Positions 24,796-38,528 of a DNA stretch of 51,098 nt are shown one piece after another (the first letter of the stretch is position 1; every line of letters starts with the position of its first letter). The position numbers were made by a program, and so were the translations under genes. Location: positions 437,039 to 488,136 of the forward strand of contig NW_019091444.1 in assembly GCF_001949145.1 (NCBI RefSeq), in the 5' to 3' direction. The notes under the pieces were generated by a model. That model had not been told where the DNA came from. It was given only the letters and a program-made list of their open reading frames with translations, and made no database searches. This DNA is from Acanthaster planci. Taxonomy: Eukaryota; Echinodermata; Asteroidea; Valvatida; Acanthasteridae.

Positions 24796-26473
24796 GACGC
24801 TGTCCACACCTTCACAAGACTGTGCATTGGGCATCAGATCTCCACATTGGAACCAAATCACGGAATCAGAGACCATGCTATCACCTGGATTCGTCTTCCG
24901 CAGTCATGGAAATTCCTGAACAAGTATTTGCAGCAGTGTCTGCCGGGCAAATTCTGGAAGCTGCGTCAAATCGGAGAAATAAGAGTGTTGGTTATCCCGG
25001 ACAGGCGGTGTGAAGTGCTTTGGAGACTCTCAAATGCCATGGCTTGATATCATGGAAAAATATGAAGATCCTTGAAATTTTTGTTTAGGGGGGGCAGAAT
25101 TCTTTAAAAAATACTTTATTGTCCAAGGCATGGATCAAATCAAAGTATGTGTTAACATCCGTGCAAATGTAGAATAATTCTTTTCAACACCTATGCTGTT
25201 GGATTTAAAAAGATTTACTCCACGATGAGGCTTGCATCAGTGTTTTTATTGCTAAACGAAGTACACGTAGCTTCAGTTGGATCATTGAAGTTGGATCATT
25301 GAAGTTACAGATGTGCTTGATTTGTAGGGGGCGGGGGGAAATGGACATTGTGATAGGGGAACAGTTAGGACATGTAGTAATTGGAGTCGGGTTTACACAA
25401 TGCCATTTCATAAAAGAGTCTTGCTAAAGTCATTTTGTGGTCCAGCAGAAATTGAACACGGCTTTAACCCTAAAAGAACCGGGCTGTTTTGTCCCATCTC
25501 ACCAGATGCGGTTTTGTTGTGGTCATTTGAAGCACAAGGCTACACATGTAGAAAAAGTATACATTTTTGGCGGACCTGTCTCGGAAAAATATGCACTGCG
25601 CAAGAATAGTATGATCGATTTTCACAAAGTTGGTGTCTAAATAACCCCAGAGAGTTACTCTTAAAAAGGCTTTGAGGCTCAACTCCTATAAACATGCACT
25701 GCGGCAATATCAGACAGATGTTGAGGCCCCTCCCCCGGATCTTTCAGTGTTAAAGCACGCAAATGTACATAGAAAGATCTCAAAAAGGAATTATTTGCAT
25801 GAAATTAAAAATCGTTGGGTCGATAATGATTTGGACAATGTGTCGATCCCAAATGTTTTATCAGTGTGGTGAAATGCTGGTGGTAAGGTAGTCATTGTTT
25901 AATTGAACTGTACACATTTTGGACTTTCCTAGTGTGAGTGTGGTCATGTTGGATGAGACAAATTGTACAGTGGTCAAATCGGGAAAGATATGTAACCCGT
26001 GTGTAGTAGCTACCTGTCGGAGTTGGTCTTTAGTTTCAACGTGGTTGATTCCAGTTACCACAAATCTCTTGATTATTCTGATCCGACCCGAGGAATAATC
26101 TCACGCCAAAGGGAGATCTCAACCAATCATGATGCCGAGATTTGTAGGTAGACGTAAATATTGAAATTGGAAACTATATTAACACCATTTTTATTTAATA
26201 GCTTAACCTGCTTCACTGTTGGAATTTTCGGAGGGTGAAATGTAAATTTCCTAAATTTTGTTTTTTGTCCTTCATTTTCCTACAACTTGTCTTGGGTCTA
26301 CAAGAGAAGAAGAAATCTTCAAAATCACAGAGTTACGGTGATAATTAAATTACGTGGACAGGGAAAACCAACTATTAAAACAGTATGTAATCTTTCAAAA
26401 TAATTTCTCCAGAAGTTATTTGCCTGCTTATGATGTAAGTAAATTGTATATTTATTTCTTTGCTTATTTTGGC

Positions 26474-26642
26474 TAATACGTGCAATTCACAATAGTTTCC
26501 CTCCAAGAGTTTGCAACGCGTTGGTCTATCACGATGCCCAAAATCTGTCGACCCAATGCGCGTTTGGAAAGAGGTGACAGATTTCGCACGTTGTAATTGG
26601 CCAACGCGCTGCAAACTCTTGGAGGCGCTCTACAGTGAGTAT
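26474..26642. mobile_element. MITE-like element, copy B (169 bp)
   Basis: This is homologous to 15,388-15,568. It has the same TAATACG end, the TTCACAATAGT and CCAAGAGTTTGCAACGCGTT left arm, the core CGACCCAATGCGCGTTTGGA, and the GCAAACTCTTGGAGG right arm. The outermost right end has decayed (AGTGAGTAT). Its edge lies only 40 bp from the next element. Confidence 0.85.
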
Positions 26643-26681
26643 GAAAAAAAGGCAACAAGATTTCTGTTCAAGTTGGTGAAA

Positions 26682-27041
26682 ATTGGATGGCCGACTAATC
26701 ATTCTTCTTGGACAATGGGACAGAATGGGCTTGGGACCAAGTTTCAGTTTAGTTACACCAGCATAAATTCTCTTCAATTCTCCATCTCATTTATGAAATG
26801 TTCAGACAGGCGAGTCATTTCATAATCTCTGGATCAAATGTGTGTTGCATTAATGTGCTTATTACAGGTTCTAGCCCTGCAGAAAGATATCCTGAAGAAA
26901 GCAATGTTAAGTTGTGATTATTCATTCATTGTTGTCAAGTTAGTTTCTAATAAAGATGCCACGGTTATTGCAGTGTCTAGGACTTGGTTCCAAGCCCATT
27001 TTGTCCCATTGTCCCAAAAGAATTATTAGTCGGCCATCCAT
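26682..27041. mobile_element. Inverted-repeat element, 60-bp arms, about 360 bp
   Basis: Left arm 26,682-26,742 and right arm 26,981-27,041 are reverse complements with few mismatches. Both include TGGATGGCCGACTAAT, GGACAATGGGAC and ATGGGCTTGG. The interior of about 240 bp is AT-rich with no convincing frame. It is a second non-autonomous transposon family, immediately beside MITE copy B. Confidence 0.85.
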
Positions 27042-29109
27042 GACCGTTTATGAATAAATAATATATTATTGGAGAGGAGATAGGTGGTTTTAAGGTGCTA
27101 CTGCTCACTTGGGTGTAAAGGTAACAGTTTTCACCAACTAAACGCTGATAGACACTGTATTGTGACTAGCCCGTATTGTCCTTTGTTTTTTGAAAAAGTC
27201 AGTTCAGGGTGGTTTTAATGTCGTTTAGGTAAGCATAATAAGTTTTTTCCACCATTTTTATAAATTATTCGTCAAAAGCAATCGGAACTTGTTTTGGTTT
27301 GTGATTATTTATTCAATCATTTGTGCACGAATTCGATCCAGTTACTTTACAAGCTGGACATGACTTCTCCCTCTGCATGTGTTTCTCTGCTTCAAACAAT
27401 TTTAAAAGCCAATATGAAAAACGTATAGCGTGTTTAAAATGTACATTGTCAATATAAAAAATGATATGAAAGCAAGAAGTTGTCATATTATTTTCGGCGT
27501 GCTACCTTGATTGAGGAAAGTGTTCTTCTTTTATTTGAAAGCTTTTGAATTTGGCACTCGTAAAATAACTGCGTTTTTGCCCGTATGATTCCATGTCGTA
27601 AGAACATTCTTTTGGCAACCCATTTTGCTCGTCACAGTATGTTTGGTTCTTTTGACCACCCGCCATCGGGCATGATAACGCCCTCTGTTGGGCTTGGCCG
27701 GTATTGGGGCGGGGCAGTTTGCACATTGTGAAGGTTGATGAGCACGTTTTCAATTCATTAAGAGACGGGCGCATGATAGTCAAATCATTGCGCAAGCCTT
27801 CTTCGATCAGAGCCAGCTGTTTGGTTTTTCCTGGTTATGCGTGACCTCGGAATATCCTACCCTAATAAGGCATCAAAGCCCCACCGAAACAATCTATTGA
27901 GATCATATTTTTGAATAACCACACCCAAATATTTACCTACCTAAGCTCCGCCCACGGTTTGAAATCATGACCAATTTTGGACATGCTTGCGTGCACGACC
28001 GATTCAATTTACGAGGAGGGTCGTTCAATGCACCTTGGGACTCTTTCCCTACCCTGGGTGTTTGGCAACGGACCAGAAATTACTTATTTACTCATGAAAA
28101 TAAGCAAAGTGCGAACGTCAGCGTAGTACCGTGGCGCTGGGAAAAAGACAAGTCTTTCCATGGGGGCATTGGACTGATTGGGTGGCACAAATTGACAAGA
28201 TAATTTCTCAATCCACCATGACCAACAGTAATGTTATGAAAACCTATCATTTTGCACCAAGCATGGCAGACACGAAACTGAGACAAATAAACATGCGAAG
28301 AATATCAGTGCACCGTTTACTACAGGGGTTCCGTAAATATGCTGCCATTTTCAAGAATATTGGACCTGTGTTTTGAAACAAAACCTGAGAAAAATTCCCA
28401 AACATGTTCAATCCTTCTCTAGGCCGTATTCTGTTGGTTTCACCGTGACTGAAATACAGTCATAGTTGAGGAAAGTACAAATATCCGAAGACGGAACCAA
28501 CGATGGGCCTAAAGCCGTGCGTGCCGACTTCCGAAGCAGGTTTCAAATAATTTCTTTGAGGAGGGAGGAGGGTTAACCTTATTTTCGGCAATCTGACCCA
28601 GCCCAATCCAGCAGACTCGCATTTCAGGTATGCCATTCCGTAGGAGGAAAGGCTACTAGTTTGTAGCTTTTCTCAAAATACTGTTCAGAAATGAAAACGA
28701 GTTCACTTCACCCCTTGTTGGTGTGGGAATTTGTTTGAAACCAGTTGCAACATTTTGCAGCTAGTTCTAAAGCCTTTCTGAAACATCGAACCTGTTAAAT
28801 TAAAACAACCTTGGCGTGCGATCTATCATATTAATTTCCTCGGAATTAAATGTCTTTTAACTGTACTTAATACAGCAATTAATTCAGGATAATTATTTTA
28901 GATTTCACTATCGCGTGAGTGTTGGACTTTAAAGTTCGCTGCTGTAAATGATTGACAGTCCTCGACCTGTTTTGATGGCACTGCGTTTTCCGAGGCCAAG
29001 GTGTAATCATATATTCTTTCCGTCTTCGAGATTAGAAAAAAATGGCCTTATCGCTGACACGAGTGGGCGTCACCCAGGCAACATATGCAAATCAGCACTG
29101 CGACGATTT

Positions 29110-29119
29110 CCATATTTGG
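29110..29119. promoter_or_regulatory. CArG box (SRF site) upstream of actin A
   Basis: CCATATTTGG is a perfect CC(A/T)6GG match, the serum-response-factor site found in many actin promoters. A CCAAT sequence follows at 29,155-29,159, and a CAGGTG E-box lies near 29,219. It sits about 140 bp before a strong donor at 29,254, which fits a promoter plus non-coding first exon. Binding is inferred. Confidence 0.6.
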
Positions 29120-29154
29120 CTATACGAAAGCAGAGCGGTCGCTAGGGAGGCCAG

Positions 29155-29253
29155 CCAATATGAGCTCTAGTTTTGCGGCTGCGCCTCGCACACCGCAGCG
29201 GGACTCCAGCGAGTAAACAGGTGGTTGTTCCTGCCCACAAAAGGCAGTTTCGG
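29155..29253 (+). other. Candidate 5' non-coding exon of actin A
   Basis: The stretch ends in a consensus donor, CGG|GTGAGT, at 29,254. A matching acceptor with a pyrimidine tract (TTTCTTGCAG) ends at 31,680, 37 nt before the actin A start codon. Actin genes commonly have an untranslated first exon separated by a long intron. The transcription start is not fixed by the sequence, so the left edge is approximate. Confidence 0.45.
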
Positions 29254-30592
29254 GTGAGTAGGTGTTTTGTTGATTTTTCTTTTGAAATTTGCCTTAATTT
29301 AGGTATTTGCTTTTCCAGAGAATGTCAAGTATAGCTTTGTACAAAGTCAACAAAGTTTGGAACAAATAAGGTTCTCTGAGGTCTCTGTTGTCACGCGAGA
29401 TGATGTTAAATTTAATGCATTGTGCAATGCCGTGCACAATAAAATAGATCGATCCGGCAAAACCGAAACTTCTCCCATGAACTAAAATAGGAAATTCTCG
29501 AACTGTATTTTGTGCTCAGGCTGAGTTGCCAAACTGCAGGGCCGGCTACTTTCGTTGGTTAAATTGGATTGAAATCAGCTTGTCAACCCCCTCCCCTCTG
29601 CTGAAATGTCTTGGCCGTATCTTGAAGTTAAGATGAAATGAATTCATTTTACTTAACGCTTGTGACGATGAAAATGAAGCACACATCGAAATACGAGCAT
29701 TTGCGTTTTGTCTTTTGTGTTTCTTGGGTCCAATATTAATACAAGAGGACCCCCATGTCCACAGCTGAATACCGCTGTTTGGCATTGAAACAATTCTTTT
29801 CGATTCACATAGAAACATCGCCACCCACGAGCAGTGGCATTCGCCCAAATGGCCGCCTGATCTATGCTTCCGTTATTGCGCTCCGAGATAACAGCAAAAA
29901 CCTGCTTAATGATTAAAGATCGCGTGCCATGCCACGCTCATTTCACAAAATCAGACCAGCCTCTGTCGGCGTAATGACGCTGTACATAAACATGCCATGG
30001 TTTAAAAACCAGCAACTTGAAGGAATACGCTTGTGTTCGTGGACGGCATAGGAGCAGCGCATTGCCCGTTGGCGAATGTACGTCCCCCCGGGGAGCCTAA
30101 AATATGACTCACAGAGCATCCGAGAAGCCCCTACAAGATGACAGATGGTTTCCAGGGATCTGTCCCGATAATGACTCATAAAAAGAACTAAATGTTTACA
30201 ATGGGGTCGATGTAAAGAGATTCGAGACAAAAGCAAACCTAGCCAGCACCTATACCTACATGAGACAAAAAATAGACTTGTTTTATTTGTGAAATAATGT
30301 TTGGCCCAAATAAAAGCTAAAATTGAAGTGCGTCTAGCTGAACGTTAAAACTGACATATTCCCCTCCCTTTTTTCAGTGCTAGCCTGTCATGAACAAAAC
30401 TAACCTGGTAAAACTATCCCAAATATGAAAAATCATCTCTAAAAACATACAGACATGAATGAATGAATTAATAAATAAGCAGGTGGTAAAATGAGTCGGG
30501 CCGTAACTTCGAACATTATCAGTTTTCTTGAGGTTTCAGTCCGACCTCGGGCGACATCGCGAATTATTGAGGGGAAAAAAAAACAACTAGAG

Positions 30593-31264
30593 CTATAAAT
30601 CATTCATCGTAGCGCTACAGACATAACATTCTTTCAGCTTGACTGGAATAACGGAACGATTGAAAATGTTGCGGGTACAGCATATAATTATGCGTGCAGC
30701 CCGCGAGAGAAGGTTTTGTTCAGAAAAAAAGTCAGGACATTTTTGCGCGGTAATTAAGAAACTGCGCATTGCATTCACAAAGATTATCAATCTCGTGAAA
30801 TGTGAAATGCTTATATATATATTTTTTATACCACCTGCCGGTGTTGTGACATCTTCAATTTTCCAGAACTGGTTTAGACAAAGCGGTATTATTTTCCTCC
30901 TGTTCTGAGGCACCGCCGAGGAAATAGTAGTTTTCCTGAATTGAAATGGGTAATTACCGCAGGTCTGGTTGTGGAGATGAACAGCGGAACAGAAAAATTT
31001 TGGACAATGAGATTGAGACAAGCGGGCGATTAACTCTATTTTGTGTCCGGTCAAGGCTGCCAGCGCTGTTGTGTTAAAATCGTCCTCCGCGTGTTCTGCT
31101 TTCCAATTTCCTTGAATTACCTTCAGACCAGTCTTTGTTTTAGTCTCCTTCCCATCAGTAATCCATTTTCCTTCCTGTTTCAAAAACAACCAATAAATCA
31201 TCGACCTCAAAGCCGACAGCTTCTTCACGTTGATACTCTGTATGTCTCGGGGGAGGAAGTTCAA
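30593..31264 (-). CDS. Unrecognised 223-codon open frame inside the presumed actin A leader intron
   Basis: This is the longest single open frame in the window, on the strand opposite actin A, from an ATG at 31,264. It has Cys-containing segments (for example ECYVCSAT near the C-terminus) but no domain I recognise, no signal peptide and no clear promoter or polyadenylation signal. A rough stop-codon calculation gives about 0.1 such frames expected by chance in a window this size, so it is unusual but not conclusive. It may be a chance frame, a decayed element or an unspliced gene. Confidence 0.2.
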   Translation of the reverse strand: MNFLPRDIQSINVKKLSALRSMIYWLFLKQEGKWITDGKETKTKTGLKVIQGNWKAEHAEDDFNTTALAALTGHKIELIARLSQSHCPKFFCSAVHLHNQTCGNYPFQFRKTTISSAVPQNRRKIIPLCLNQFWKIEDVTTPAGGIKNIYISISHFTRLIIFVNAMRSFLITAQKCPDFFSEQNLLSRAARIIICCTRNIFNRSVIPVKLKECYVCSATMNDL

Positions 31265-31684
31265 TAAAGGGAAAAGCCTAAATGAAAAAAAAGAGGGAAA
31301 GTACGGTTGGCCAGTATTTTGTACATTTTAAAAGAGTGATTTTTTTTCAAAACATTATCTTCCTGAAAGAAAAAAAACGAGCAACTACAAAAAAAACCAC
31401 AACCCCGAAATGAAACGGCTTCATAGTACCATGAATCCCATTTCTTAACAAATCTTTTAAACAATTTTTCCTGAAGATAAATAACAGTTGGGAGTCTTGT
31501 AAAAGCCACGTTTTCGTGTTTTAACAGAATGACGAGAAGCCACTTTTAAATTAAATTCGTGACTGTGTGTGTACATTAAACTCTCTGCGATTCCTCGTTT
31601 CACGGACTAACTGTACTGCATCGTTTCCAGTGATAGTCCCTACACAATTTCATTTCTTTCGCTTGTTATGTTTCTTGCAGATAA

Positions 31685-33214
<1,530 letters not shown>

Positions 33215-33912
33215 GAGGCGAACTTTGAACTCGAAATATCACATTGGCCTTCAGTCTGGCTTTCTTTCAAAACCTATAAGACTGTGAAAAACTGTATGAC
33301 TGTGGAGACAACACGTGTCCTTTTTGACAGCTTAATCAACAAAAGAACAAATTCATCACGATTTTACCTTTTGGTCCAGGGTATCTGTAATTTGCTCTGT
33401 TATTCAGCAGAATGAACTCAACGAATGATTGAGTAAAAGCATAACGTCAATATCTGAGGCCATATTCAAATTATATATTGTATTCACGGACGAATGTGTT
33501 GAGTGCTGCTGGGTTTATGCCAACATGGGTGAAATACTTGGGTGGATAGAAAGTAAAACTTGTTTCTTTGGGTAAAGATAATTTCCTATTCCATGGTAAC
33601 GTTTTCTTGCGATTGGGTGAGTATTACACTACTGCCTTTGTTTGAAACGACAAATTGATTCCTACAACACTTACGTATTCACAAGTACATTATACCATAT
33701 TACATGTGTTTTAAACTTCTATAAATGTACGAAAGTCATAAAGAAAGGTCTTGGTGTGTGTGTCGGTTTTGTGGACGCTGGTAACTGGTCACACTGAGAA
33801 AGAGAAGTTCTCCTAAGAGAATAGTGTTTTATTTACCCCCGAATAGTTTAAACCATCTAAGACACCTCTACAACATCAAATGTTTGCCAACTTTGAGCCC
33901 CAGACATTGAGC

Positions 33913-33920
33913 TATATAAG
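33913..33920 (+). promoter_or_regulatory. TATA box candidate for actin B
   Basis: TATATAAG lies in the context GAGCTATATAAGTCGG, 790 bp before the actin B start codon. The distance implies an untranslated leader or leader intron. An acceptor-like TACACTTGCAG ends at about 34,652. No CArG box was found nearby. Confidence 0.4.
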
Positions 33921-34671
33921 TCGGCTTCTTTTTGTGTTCAGGAAATTCCTGATGTACTTATTAGCTCCGACGAAGAGCGTCTAATACCCACTTTACCCTT
34001 TGACCAGAGACGTTTGTATAACCTGTCTAGGATAGCCAGTCTTGAGAGGCGACTAGTCTTCAAGCCTCATAGCGATTGACCTGTTGACATGTCAGCCCTC
34101 CATTTGCAAGAAAATCTTTCAGAGCCACTATCATAGTCTTTATTCAAGTCGAGCTTCCTCAGCGCGTTGTTTAAAAAAAAAGAGATTCGCTGATCAGAGG
34201 GAAGTGAAATCAAAGCCGTTTTGGAACGATTACCTTGTAAACTATGGACGTTTCTTGAATCAACCATTAACAAGTATTGCCTGGAACCTTTCTGAAGCAT
34301 CGTGATCTAGTTTGTGTAAACAAGATGATCGTGGCAATGAAATCATTACACTCTGAAATTGGTCTTTTTGCAGTGCTATAAATTCTCACAATACTTAATC
34401 GTGATTTTATCAAATTGATCATTGGACTTTGCAATTCATTCCAGCAAAATGATCCAGAGTCTTCGACCTGTTTGGGTAGAAAAGGTGGGCCAATATTCCA
34501 CAGGTACTTGGCACAAGTATGGCGGCTGACATTCGAACCAGCATAACGGACGTTTCTTTCCGCTATGGTTCTGAAACAGACAGGCTTCGCGACGGGGCGT
34601 AACCATTTCAGTTTCACGTGCTCGGTAAATGTTGTGTAGATACACTTGCAGTCAGCATACAAAAACAATAA

Positions 34672-36544
<1,873 letters not shown>

Positions 36545-36688
36545 GAGGCGAACTATGAACTCGAAAAAGACGTTTTTTTCATCATCATTTAAGTGGCTTC
36601 CAGACACGAACTCTTGATTTCTTAATTCAAAAACCTTTAAGACAGGAAAGTAAGCAAATAACTGTATGTGAGTTGGGGCATTCCAATG

Positions 36689-36694
36689 AATAAA
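36689..36694 (+). terminator. Polyadenylation signal AATAAA of actin B
   Basis: The canonical hexamer sits 145 nt beyond the actin B stop, in AT-rich sequence. No equivalent AATAAA is seen behind actin A, which has only variants such as AGTAAA. Confidence 0.65.
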
Positions 36695-38528
36695 TTAAGT
36701 GTTGGGATATAAAGCTCGATCCCAGGAATCCACCTTTTATTCAGAATTCGAAATTGTTGCCTGAGCAAGTTGTGACGTTAAAAAAGAGGAGCTCATAGTG
36801 GTATCGGTGTCCTACGTCGAATTTAAACAGTTACTGCATTCAAGATGGCTGTGCTGAATGCAGATGTGATCTCTTAACCATGAATTTTTCTTAGAAGCTT
36901 ACTTTGTGGAATTGCTGCCCCTTGAAAATACCACTTGACATCACTCTTTTTATTGGTTGCTTTCATTGAAAAGCGCACCTTTCAAACATTTAACAGCTCC
37001 CGTGTTTTCCTGAGAAATGAAGACGCTGTTACTTGTTCATGTAGGAGGAGTTCTCCTCAAACAGTGAACCTGGATTTTTTTCATTTGAATATGTTTATGA
37101 GAAAGCTTTGCTGGCTTGGCTACATGTCAAAAGCTAACAACGAATCTCCAAAACAAGCACAATTTTATGACAGCAAACTTTCCAAATTCTAGCAAATTGA
37201 AGTGCAGAAAAAGCTTTTACACTGATGACTGCTTCCCTTGGATGACATCAGTCTTTACTCATATAATATGTGCAGATTGTCATGAGCATAAAATCCAACG
37301 AACATCAGAATGGCCTTAAACGGTACAACCAACATGATAAAGGAAGCATTATTCCCCTTTAAACGTGGAGGAACCGGAGAAAACGAGGCATCCACAAATT
37401 GTGTTTCCATTTAACATTTAGGCTAAACCACAGAAAATTTCAAACTGAAAACGACGGATGAAAATCTGCGATTATCTCTCTGAGATAAAAAAAAATGGGA
37501 AGTTATAGTTTTGACGACACACAAGAGCTTGCCACCGATCACATCCTGGGATGAAGAGACGAGTATCGTTCCATCATCCAGCCAACTGCTGTGTAACTTT
37601 GCCGCGACCTATAAGGCATTCTTAAGCATGAAACAAACGGAGAAGGATGCATGAGTAAATTCACAAAAAATACAACCAATCCAAAAGGCGCTGGTTTTTA
37701 GAGACAGACAAAAATCTCAAAATGTCGAAACAGTTAACAAATGCACAGAATTGGATTTCATTGACAAAGAGAACATCCAATGATCTACCGAACCTTTGGA
37801 GATATTTACTGCAAAATACTCCATCATTTATTATAAGATGCAGTAGGAAAACGCATGTACAATTATTATTATTGTAACGTGTCAAATAATATTTCTATAC
37901 AACTGAACCGTAGGTACTATCTGGACGATATATAAACAGTCTTTCATTCCGTAATATACTTTGCTGATAGGATATCGGATTTCTCAGTGTTAACTTTTAC
38001 AAGAGATTTTCATTTGGCATCCACAGACATTTTATACCCTTTCCTTTAATACATAGTCTCTTAAATGTACATCAGAAGTGTCTGTAAGAAATTGTACAAA
38101 AGACTCCAACTTCGGAAGCTGGGTGACTTTTCCAGAATCTCCTCTTCTTTCTCATTTTTAGCGTCTTTTACTTTAATGAGTTCAGTCTCTTGGTTGAGAT
38201 CTTTAAAGCTCAATGCAGCTCCACTTTCCTCGGTTAAAATCTCCTCCCGTGTGATATGAGACAGTGGCGCACTCAGGACTCGTCGGGGGGAGGGGCTCGA
38301 ACCTGAAGTTACACCCAAAATAGCTCGTTATGCTCAAGCCCCACCCCGAGCTCCACTCCCACCCCACCCCCGGTTTCGCCACAAGGAGACTAGGATGTAC
38401 GACTTTATCAAAGCTAGTAGTTTTTAAGATGTTTGTTTGAAATTGCTTGTGGTGCTCGAGATGGAATGCATAATCTCAAACGAAGCCTTTGTTTGGGAAA
38501 GGCAGTTGAGGTCGCGGTTGGTGCCCGA
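36695..38528. other. Intergenic region between convergent actin B and actin-like C
   Basis: This holds the 3' ends of two genes that point towards each other. AATAAA on the minus strand (TTTATT at 37,827-37,832) is a possible signal for gene C. A charged minus-strand frame at 38,061-38,318 is listed separately. Nothing else is seen. Confidence 0.6.
38061..38318 (-). CDS. Charged open frame, possible exon, unrecognised
   Basis: This 85-codon minus-strand frame includes EEILTEESGAALSFKD and EKEEEILEKSPSF. Its acidic, coiled-coil-like composition looks more coding than its surroundings. No good acceptor precedes the charged part. It lies 3' of actin-like C on the same strand, so it could be untranslated sequence of that gene. 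Not recognised. Confidence 0.2.
   Translation of the reverse strand: MGVTSGSSPSPRRVLSAPLSHITREEILTEESGAALSFKDLNQETELIKVKDAKNEKEEEILEKSPSFRSWSLLYNFLQTLLMYI

Larger units (their letters stand above)
24796..29100. other. Intergenic region RAB18 to actin A
   Basis: The first part should be the RAB18 3' untranslated region, but I cannot fix its end because no AATAAA lies close to the stop. A 17-bp duplication of GGATCATTGAAGTT type occurs near 25,265-25,300. Two adjacent inverted-repeat elements occupy 26,474-27,041. Open frames such as 27,502-27,795 (minus) and 27,967-28,203 (plus) have no recognisable residues or splice context. Nothing else is seen. Confidence 0.6.

Noticed and set aside
38284-38305. 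Minus-strand GGTTCGAGCCC resembling a tRNA B box
   Set aside because: The flanking bases cannot form a T-arm stem or an acceptor stem, and no A box lies at the right distance.
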